Shown one piece after another: positions 1 to 4,931 of a stretch of DNA of 6,703 nt. This stretch comes from an uncultured Hyphomicrobiales bacterium. GTDB taxonomy: Bacteria > Pseudomonadota > Alphaproteobacteria > Rhizobiales > Beijerinckiaceae. Position 1 is the stretch's first letter; each line of letters starts with the position of its first letter. Made by a program: the position numbers and the translations under genes. Below the pieces are notes generated by a model. That model was not told the DNA's origin, did not search any database, and saw only the letters and a list, made by a program, of their open reading frames with translations. Where the stretch lies: assembly GCA_903916165.1 (NCBI GenBank), contig CAIWVR010000091.1:1-6703 (forward strand). The letters are read 5' to 3'.

Positions 1-1
1 A

Positions 2-373
2 TCGGGTGAAGCGCTGGCGGTCATCGTTCCCGCGGAGGCCGCCATTGCAGTGGAGGCCAAATTATCCCCCAATGATCGCGCCAATGTCTGGCCGGGCCTG
101 CCCGCCGTCATCAAGATCAGTGCCTATGATTTCTCGCTCTATGGCGGGCTCAACGGCAAGGTCATCGAGGTCTCGCCTGACGCCTTGCAGGACGAGCGCG
201 GCCTGCCCTATTTCCGCGTCAGGCTGGAAGCGGGCAGCGCGGATTTCGGCCCCGACAAGCCTGTGACGCCGGGCATGGTGGCGGATGTGGATATTCTGTC
301 AGGCAAGCAAACGGTGATGGATTCGCTTCTGCGTCCGGTCCGGCGGCTGCAGGAGAGCGCACTGCGGCAGTGA
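2..373 (+). CDS. HlyD-family type I secretion periplasmic adaptor, C-terminal part (5' end outside window)
   Basis: Membrane fusion (adaptor) subunit of a type I secretion system, which links an inner-membrane ABC exporter to a TolC-like outer-membrane channel across the periplasm. Only the last 123 residues are present; the frame is open from base 2 and ends at TGA 371-373. Visible family features are the 'LAVIVPAEAAIAVEAKLS' stretch that leads back from the lipoyl/hairpin region into the beta-barrel, then 'YGGLNGKVIEVSPDAL', 'GLPYFRVRLEAG', 'VTPGMVADVDILSGKQTVMD' and the terminal 'LLRPVRRLQESALRQ', which matches the usual HlyD/PrtE/LapC ending. The N-terminal membrane helix and coiled coil lie upstream of the window. 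The cognate ABC transporter is expected upstream. The family call is secure; the exported substrate cannot be read from this fragment. The gene runs tail to tail into the minus-strand glycosylation operon with no spacer. Confidence 0.9.
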   Translation, partial: SGEALAVIVPAEAAIAVEAKLSPNDRANVWPGLPAVIKISAYDFSLYGGLNGKVIEVSPDALQDERGLPYFRVRLEAGSADFGPDKPVTPGMVADVDILSGKQTVMDSLLRPVRRLQESALRQ

Positions 374-913
374 TCAATCGTGGCCTGACCCCTTGAAATC
401 AGGCCAGGCGAGATCGCGTGGGCCGATGAGGGTCGGCTTCTGCGGCCAGACGATGCCCAGCGCCGGGTCGTCATGGCGCAGACCGCGCGCGGCGGAGGGC
501 TCATGCGCGTGGTCCATGGCGTAGACGAGCAGCACGTCATCGGTGCGCGTGAGGAAACCATGCGCGAGCCCGGGCGGGATGAAGAGGCCATCGCCCGCAT
601 GAAGCTCGACACCAACATGGCTGCCATAGCTTGGCTGTCCGCGCCGCAAGTCGACCAGGACGTCAAAAATCCGCCCGCGCGCCACGCGCAGGAGCTTGGT
701 CTCGTCATGCGGCGCAGCCTGCCAGTGCAGCCCGCGCAAGGTGCCCTCTCTGGTCGTTTCGGACAGACTGACCTGCACCGGCGCAAAGGACAGGCCCACC
801 TGCTTCAGGTCGGCCGCGCACCACAGCCGCGAGAAGGCACCGCGCGCGTCGCGTGACGGCTCGCTGCGCAGGAGCACGAGCCCCTCCAGCGGCGGCAGCG
901 GCGTGACAATCAT
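374..913 (-). CDS. RmlC-like dTDP-4-dehydrorhamnose 3,5-epimerase family protein (cupin)
   Basis: 179-residue cupin of the RmlC family, whose members epimerise C3 and/or C5 of dTDP-4-keto-6-deoxysugars in the cytoplasm; the length is typical. Conserved features: 'LRGLHWQ' with the catalytic-base His63, Lys73 in 'ETKLLRVARG', the 'FDVLVDLRRGQPSYG' strand, 'FIPPGLAHGF' with His118, 'RHDDPALGIVWP', and a C-terminal 'GPRDLAWPD' where Asp167 would form the His-Asp dyad. Oddity: the catalytic-acid Tyr of classical RmlC (in the YKxTxxY segment) appears to be His137, since the local sequence reads YAMDHAHEP. It may therefore be a C3-only epimerase, a related isomerase or a divergent enzyme. The ATG at 913-911 overlaps the TGA of the upstream methyltransferase gene by four bases (ATGA, 910-913), which fixes the start. 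A longer open frame runs upstream to 1555 but is only a shadow of that methyltransferase. Last gene of the operon. A hairpin at 381-406 lies in its 3' end. Confidence 0.9.
   Translation of the reverse strand: MIVTPLPPLEGLVLLRSEPSRDARGAFSRLWCAADLKQVGLSFAPVQVSLSETTREGTLRGLHWQAAPHDETKLLRVARGRIFDVLVDLRRGQPSYGSHVGVELHAGDGLFIPPGLAHGFLTRTDDVLLVYAMDHAHEPSAARGLRHDDPALGIVWPQKPTLIGPRDLAWPDFKGSGHD
381..406. repeat. Perfect 8-bp inverted repeat at the convergent gene junction
   Basis: TGGCCTGA (381-388) and TCAGGCCA (399-406) form a perfect 8-bp stem with a 10-base loop. It starts 7 bases after the hlyD-type stop codon and lies within the last codons of the convergent RmlC-like gene. There is no T-tract on either side, so it is not a canonical intrinsic terminator, but it is placed where a bidirectional 3'-end structure would sit. 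The pairing is seen directly; any terminator or RNA-stabilising role is inference. Confidence 0.45.
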
Positions 914-2169
914 GCACCGATCTCGCGCAGCACGAGGCACGGAACGGCTGTCGCCATCTGGCGCCCGGCGAGACCCAGACCAGCCAGCACCGAGTCGATT
1001 TCCGTTGCGAGATTCCAGGCCAGCAGCAGAACGACGTCGGGCTTGCGCGCGGCCATCTGTTGCGGCGTGACAATCGGCAGTCGCGTGCCCGGCAGCAGCT
1101 TTCCGGCCTTGAGCGGATTGGCGTCGCCGACGCAGGCGATCGTCGATGCCGCCTCGCCCAGCGCGTTCAGAAACGTATTGCCCTTGGCTGCGGCACCATA
1201 GGCGACAATCACGTCGCCCCGCGCATGGCGCTGCGTCAGGAAAGCCCGCGTCTCGTCGAGAATGGCCGACACGCGCGGCCCGAAGCCCGCATAGAAGGCG
1301 GGAGCCGAGATCCCCGCCTCCGCCTCGCTCTGGCGCATGCTGACCAGTCCCGGCATCGGCCCGGACGTGTCGCGCGCATGTCGCACCGTGACGCGCATCG
1401 AGCCGCCATGCGTCGGCAGCGGCTGCGCATCGACGACAGCCAGGCCATGACGGCCAAGGAATTTCTCCAGGGCATGCAATGACCAATAGGCGTAATGTTC
1501 GTGATAGATCGTGTCGAACTGCGCCTGTCGCGCGAGTTCCAGCACGGTCGGACATTCGATCGACACATGGCCGCCCGGCGCCAGCAACACGGCGATGCCG
1601 GCGACAAAATCATTCACGTCGGGCACATGTGCCAGCACATTATTGGCGACGATCAGCCCGGCCTGGCCGTGATCGCGCGCAATGTCGCGCGCCGCCTCGA
1701 CCCCGAAAAAGCGCACTATGGTGTCGATGCCGCGCGCGCGCGCAATCTCCGCCACATTGGCCGCCGGCTCGACGCCGAGGCACCGCACGCCGTCCGCCCT
1801 GAAATGCTGCAGAAGGTAGCCGTCATTCGAGGCGAGTTCGACGACGAAATCGGGGTTCATCTGCGCCTGCGCCTGACGGCAGAAGTCAGCCGCGTGACGC
1901 ACCCAGCTTTCTGACACGGACGACAGATAGGCATAATCCACAAAGATGGCACCTGCATCGGCGATCGTGTCGAGCTGGACGAGCTGGCATGCATCGCAGA
2001 CCAAAGCGCGCAGGGGCAGGCGCTGGTCGCTCTCGGGAGCAGACTGGGGATTAACATAGGCATTGGCGAGCGGCTGCGCGCCAAGGTCGCAGAACATGAC
2101 GGTCAAGGCGCCCCCGCAGGCGCGGCATTGCGTGACGCACTGCCAGGCGATGGGTGCAGCCCCGCTCAT
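910..2169 (-). CDS. Zinc-binding class I SAM-dependent sugar C-methyltransferase (TcaB9/NovU/TylCIII-like)
   Basis: 419-residue protein with the three-part architecture of nucleotide-sugar C-methyltransferases. (1) N-terminal zinc-binding domain (about 10-75) with CxxC pairs Cys15/Cys18 and Cys58/Cys61. (2) Rossmann SAM-binding domain (about 85-245) with motif I 'ELASNDGYLL' at 111-120, 'GVEPA' at 132-136, and the active-site segment 'IYHEHYAYWSL' (221-231) with Tyr222, Glu224 and His225; His181 is in 'LAHVPD'. From memory, the residues implicated in TcaB9 include this Tyr/Glu/His group. (3) C-terminal domain (about 320-400) with 'YGAAAKGNTFLNALG', 'GDANPLKAGKLLPGT' and 'LLLAWN'. Family enzymes methylate a ring carbon, often C3, of dTDP-4-keto-deoxysugars. 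The ATG at 2169 overlaps the TGA of the upstream glycosyltransferase gene by four bases, and its own TGA overlaps the next ATG, so translational coupling is likely. The family is certain; the exact substrate and carbon are not. Confidence 0.92.
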   Translation of the reverse strand: MSGAAPIAWQCVTQCRACGGALTVMFCDLGAQPLANAYVNPQSAPESDQRLPLRALVCDACQLVQLDTIADAGAIFVDYAYLSSVSESWVRHAADFCRQAQAQMNPDFVVELASNDGYLLQHFRADGVRCLGVEPAANVAEIARARGIDTIVRFFGVEAARDIARDHGQAGLIVANNVLAHVPDVNDFVAGIAVLLAPGGHVSIECPTVLELARQAQFDTIYHEHYAYWSLHALEKFLGRHGLAVVDAQPLPTHGGSMRVTVRHARDTSGPMPGLVSMRQSEAEAGISAPAFYAGFGPRVSAILDETRAFLTQRHARGDVIVAYGAAAKGNTFLNALGEAASTIACVGDANPLKAGKLLPGTRLPIVTPQQMAARKPDVVLLLAWNLATEIDSVLAGLGLAGRQMATAVPCLVLREIGA

Positions 2170-4433
2170 CGTGTTTCATCCATCCAGGCGATCGCCGCCT
2201 GCTCGAAATCGCGGGCGAACAGATCGCCGCGCCCCAGCATGCTCGCCGCCAGACGCTGGCGCGCCTGCGTGCGGAACGACTTGCGCCAATCGCGATCCTT
2301 GGCGAAGCGGATTGCATTGGCGATATAGGCCTCGCGGCTGTAGCTGACGAGCTCGGGCAGGCCGGCATTGACAAGATTGGAATAAGACAGCCGCTCGAAA
2401 ACGGAGAGCCCCGCAAGCGTGATCACCGGCACGCCCATGAACAGGGTTTCGCAGGTCGTCGTGCCGCCCGTCTGCGGGAATGTGTCGAGCGAAATGTCCA
2501 TCTCATTGTAGTGGCGCAGATGATCGCCGCGCACGGGGATGAACAGCAACCGCTTGGGATCAATGCCCCGCGCCTCGAAAAAGCGCGAGAGGTTGCGGCG
2601 AAATGCCGGCGTGCCGCCCTCAGGCCGCACGAACAGGAAGCGCGAATGGGGCACGGCGTTCAGGATCTGCGCCCAGGCACCAAGCACGTCGGCATTATAT
2701 TTATAGGGATTGTTCATCGTGCCGAAGGTGATGCGACCGCTGCGCTCCTCCGGTGATTTTTCTGCAATGTCCGGCAGGGGCCCAAATCCCGGCGCCGTCA
2801 TGCAGACCCACGATCTCTCCATTTGAAAGGGCTTTTCCAGAATCAGATTTGCATAGGCCGGGCGTGTGTAGGGGTCGACCAGCAGACGGTCGATGCGGTC
2901 GAGACCTGCCGAATGGGGATAACCAAGCCAGCTCGCCTGACGGCGCGCCGGCCGCCACCCCATCACATCGAGCTTGTTCATATGCGTCGAGCCGCCCAGC
3001 TCGAACAGCATGTCGAGATCGTCGCTGGCGATCAGCGCGGCGGCATCCCGGTTGCCGATCACCGGATGATGGCGAAACGTGTCGACCACACTTTCGAATT
3101 TTTTGTGAACAGGATCGATCGGCCCCGTCGCCCATGAATAGCAGAACAGTTCAAACCGCGTCCGGTCGAGGTTTTCGAGCAAGGGCCATGCAAAATAGGC
3201 CACGGGATGGTTGCGCAGGTCCGACGACATGAAACCGATGCGGATCCGCGCGCGCCCAATGATCGCGGGCCGTTCCGGCAAGGGCGACAGGTCGGAATGC
3301 CGCTGCATCTGGTTGCCGCACATCTTGTGACACGCCAGCAGAAGCAGGCGATCTTCCGGCGTCGTCACCTGCCCCATCATCGGATGCAGCGCCGCCGCCT
3401 GGCCGCCGCGCCCCCAGGTGGTGCAGAGCTGCGTGAAGGAGCCGAGGGAGGCGACCTTTTCGAGATCCACCACGCGCGTGAAGATTTCGTGCAGTTCCTT
3501 GATCTTGTCCTTCGGCCTGGGGACGAGCTGCAACGCGCGCAGCGCGAGATGGTAGGATTCCTCGATGAATTTCTGTTCGTCGGGACCGCGCGTCCGCTGC
3601 AGCCGGTTGGCGAGGTCGACGACGCCCTCGAAATCATCGGGCGCGAGTTCGAGCGCCCGCCGGTAGATCTGGATCGAACGTGGCCCGTCGAGCACGGCGA
3701 CCGTGTGACCCATCTCGCGCCAGAGGCAGACTTCGTTCGCGTGTAGGGCGATCTGGTCGCGCAGCCAGACGATCAGCTCGCGATGCCGCCCCTGCCGCCG
3801 CTCGACAACGGCACGCAGACGCACCAGGCGGGAATCGAAAGGCAGGGCGGCGGTGACCGCAAGGGCAAGGTCCAGCGCGGACTTCTCCTGGCCGGTCTCC
3901 TCCAGGAACCAGGCGAGATCGACGATGAAATCAATGTTCTCCGGCTCAAGTTCATGCGCGCGCCGCAAGTGCCGCTCGGCCTGTGTGATCTTGCCAGCGC
4001 GGCGCAGCGCGAGGCCGAGCCTGCGGTGCGTCTCGGCATTGTCGGGATCGTGCCGCAACGACAGCTGCAGGGCGGCGACTGCCTCCTCCGCCTGGCCCAT
4101 GGCGAGATGCAGCCGACCCTTGGCGTAAGCGGCCTCGACGGCCGTGCGCGATCCCTCCTCCGCCAGCGCCACGGCGCGGGTGAAACAGGCCTGCGCCTCC
4201 ACGCTGCGGCCCTGCCGGTGCACGGCCACGCCCAGCAAGCGCTCAAGCTCCGCATGGCCGCCAAAGCTCAGGCCCTTGCGGCAGAGCCGTTCGGTCCGTG
4301 CGAAATCGTCGGCAGCCAAGGCCTCGCTCGCCTCGACGACGCAGTGTGTTCGGGGATCGGTGGCGGGAGGGATCGGGGTCTGAACAGACCGGCTGCGCGA
4401 AGCAGCCCGAGGCCGCGAAAGGGTTTTCGTCAA
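2166..4433 (-). CDS. TPR protein with OGT/SPINDLY-type (GT41) glycosyltransferase domain
   Basis: About 755 residues from the TTG start chosen here. Numbering below is from the longest possible start, TTG at 4511 (781 aa). The N-terminal half (about 55-335) is helical TPR repeats, e.g. 'LQLSLRHDPDNAETHRRLGLALRRAG', a protein-binding solenoid. The catalytic half (about 421-780) is the GT41 domain of O-GlcNAc transferases: 'RIRIGFMSSDLRNHPVAYF' with His435 of the conserved NHP, 'DLDMLFELGGSTH', 'RPARRQASWLGYPHSAG', 'FGTMNNPYKYNADVLGAW' with Lys604, and the nucleotide-binding loop 'DTFPQTGGTTTCETLFMGVPVIT' (676-698). It would transfer a sugar from a nucleotide donor to Ser/Thr (or Asn) of cytoplasmic protein; donor and acceptor are unknown. 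No ATG precedes residue 138. TTG 4433 is preferred because an AGG sits 7 bases upstream and a possible promoter lies just before it; TTG 4511 has no clear ribosome site. First gene of the operon, with an ATGA overlap to the methyltransferase. Confidence 0.88.
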   Translation of the reverse strand: MTKTLSRPRAASRSRSVQTPIPPATDPRTHCVVEASEALAADDFARTERLCRKGLSFGGHAELERLLGVAVHRQGRSVEAQACFTRAVALAEEGSRTAVEAAYAKGRLHLAMGQAEEAVAALQLSLRHDPDNAETHRRLGLALRRAGKITQAERHLRRAHELEPENIDFIVDLAWFLEETGQEKSALDLALAVTAALPFDSRLVRLRAVVERRQGRHRELIVWLRDQIALHANEVCLWREMGHTVAVLDGPRSIQIYRRALELAPDDFEGVVDLANRLQRTRGPDEQKFIEESYHLALRALQLVPRPKDKIKELHEIFTRVVDLEKVASLGSFTQLCTTWGRGGQAAALHPMMGQVTTPEDRLLLLACHKMCGNQMQRHSDLSPLPERPAIIGRARIRIGFMSSDLRNHPVAYFAWPLLENLDRTRFELFCYSWATGPIDPVHKKFESVVDTFRHHPVIGNRDAAALIASDDLDMLFELGGSTHMNKLDVMGWRPARRQASWLGYPHSAGLDRIDRLLVDPYTRPAYANLILEKPFQMERSWVCMTAPGFGPLPDIAEKSPEERSGRITFGTMNNPYKYNADVLGAWAQILNAVPHSRFLFVRPEGGTPAFRRNLSRFFEARGIDPKRLLFIPVRGDHLRHYNEMDISLDTFPQTGGTTTCETLFMGVPVITLAGLSVFERLSYSNLVNAGLPELVSYSREAYIANAIRFAKDRDWRKSFRTQARQRLAASMLGRGDLFARDFEQAAIAWMDETR

Positions 4434-4471
4434 TGGAAGACCTGAAATGAAATGAAAAAATAAACGTCGCT

Positions 4472-4499
4472 TGAATATGCAGACTTTAGGATTTGGCAA
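4472..4499 (-). promoter_or_regulatory. Candidate sigma70-type promoter of the glycosylation operon
   Basis: Read on the minus strand, TTGCCA (4499-4494) is followed after 16 bases by TATTCA (4477-4472). The -35 matches consensus at 5 of 6 positions, the -10 at only 3 of 6. Transcription would begin near 4465, about 30 bases before the TTG at 4433, giving a short leader that contains the CAGGT ribosome site. The position is sensible, but the -10 match is poor and such matches occur by chance in AT-rich spacers. Confidence 0.25.
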
Positions 4500-4586
4500 A
4501 GCTGCGATCAAGCCCGGCCCGGATTTATCGACCGCATTCTAAAGGTCGGCATACCGGTTGTGTGCCAGCTTGGAGCGGTCCCTGAC

Positions 4587-4611
4587 ATGACCTGCACCCG
4601 GGGCGGGTCAT
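4587..4611. repeat. 9-bp stem-loop in the intergenic region
   Basis: ATGACCTGC (4587-4595) pairs with GCGGGTCAT (4603-4611), one pair being G-T, around a 7-base loop (ACCCGGG). It lies about 90 bases upstream of the candidate operon promoter. No T-tract follows on either strand. It could be a protein-binding dyad or an RNA hairpin; the sequence alone does not decide. Confidence 0.35.
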
Positions 4612-4670
4612 CTGATAAACGCACTGCGCAGAGCGCACACAATCCCATGACACAGATCGCATTTTTGCCT

Positions 4671-4689
4671 GAAAAACTTATATTTTTTC
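4671..4689. repeat. AT-rich inverted repeat
   Basis: GAAAAA (4671-4676) and TTTTTC (4684-4689) form a 6-bp inverted repeat around a 7-base loop, in the most AT-rich patch of the window. On the minus strand the same patch contains TATAAG, so a promoter here is conceivable, but no -35 element of good quality is placed correctly. Function unknown. Confidence 0.3.
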
Positions 4690-4823
4690 CACCCCATCAC
4701 GTAAAGGCACAGGGATCTGGGGCTTTTTGCAGACAAGGGCCAAGCAGGATGCGTGATGACCGGCAAGGTCCTGACCGGGTGCCAGCATCCCCTTTGTGAC
4801 TTTTTTTCCCTGTGATGCTCGTC

Positions 4824-4931
4824 GCTGCCATTCGAGGCAGCTGGTGCACCGGCATCCTGGCGCTCCTGCGCGGCAGCTTGCCGCGCTTCGCTGCGGGCCA
4901 GATCAGCGATGGTGGCAGCATCGCACCATCG
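4824..4931. repeat. Three tandem stem-loops downstream of the MBL gene
   Basis: In minus-strand order after the MBL stop: CGATGGTG/CACCATCG (4907-4914 with 4924-4931, 8 bp, 9-base loop, directly abutting the stop codon), GCGCGGCA/TGCCGCGC (4868-4875 with 4879-4886, 8 bp, 3-base loop) and GCTGCC/GGCAGC (4824-4829 with 4836-4841, 6 bp, 6-base loop). All stems are perfect. None is followed by a T-run on the minus strand, so they are not textbook intrinsic terminators. They may stabilise the 3' end of the mRNA or accompany factor-dependent termination. Confidence 0.4.

Larger units (their letters stand above)
4434..4931. other. Gene-free region with several stem-loops and an AT-rich patch
   Basis: About 500 bases between the glycosyltransferase start and the stop of the MBL gene; I see no convincing conserved coding region. 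It holds a weak candidate promoter (4472-4499), a 9-bp hairpin (4587-4611), an AT-rich stretch around 4661-4689 and three stem-loops behind the MBL stop. A 5-bp stem (4692-4696 with 4718-4722) followed by CTTTTT on the plus strand resembles a poor terminator but serves no visible plus-strand gene. A seven-T run lies at 4801-4807 without a good hairpin before it. A short minus-strand frame of 45 codons (4525-4662) is possible but unsupported. If the longer TTG start at 4511 were used, the region would begin at 4512. Confidence 0.6.

Noticed and set aside
914..1555. Upstream extension of the RmlC-like frame on the minus strand
   Set aside because: It lies wholly inside the methyltransferase gene in another frame; cupin homology begins at the Met at 913, which also gives the ATGA overlap.
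2154..2756. Plus-strand open frame of 200 codons
   Set aside because: Antisense to the GT41 catalytic domain, with no recognisable family; typical of high-GC shadow frames.
3783..4445. Plus-strand open frame of 220 codons
   Set aside because: Antisense to the TPR region of the glycosyltransferase; composition mirrors the repeats on the other strand.
4692..4728. Stem plus CTTTTT resembling a terminator
   Set aside because: Only 5 bp with a 21-base loop, and there is no plus-strand transcript to terminate; noted only in the region entry.
4797..4810. T-run as part of an intrinsic terminator on the plus strand
   Set aside because: No solid stem directly precedes it; nearby GGTC/GACC pairing leaves only a 2-base loop and is too far away, and no plus-strand gene ends here.
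4778..4857. Imperfect direct repeat GGTGCCAGCATCC / GGTGCACCGGCATCC
   Set aside because: Two short copies with a 2-base gap and a mismatch; not distinguishable from chance in GC-rich DNA.
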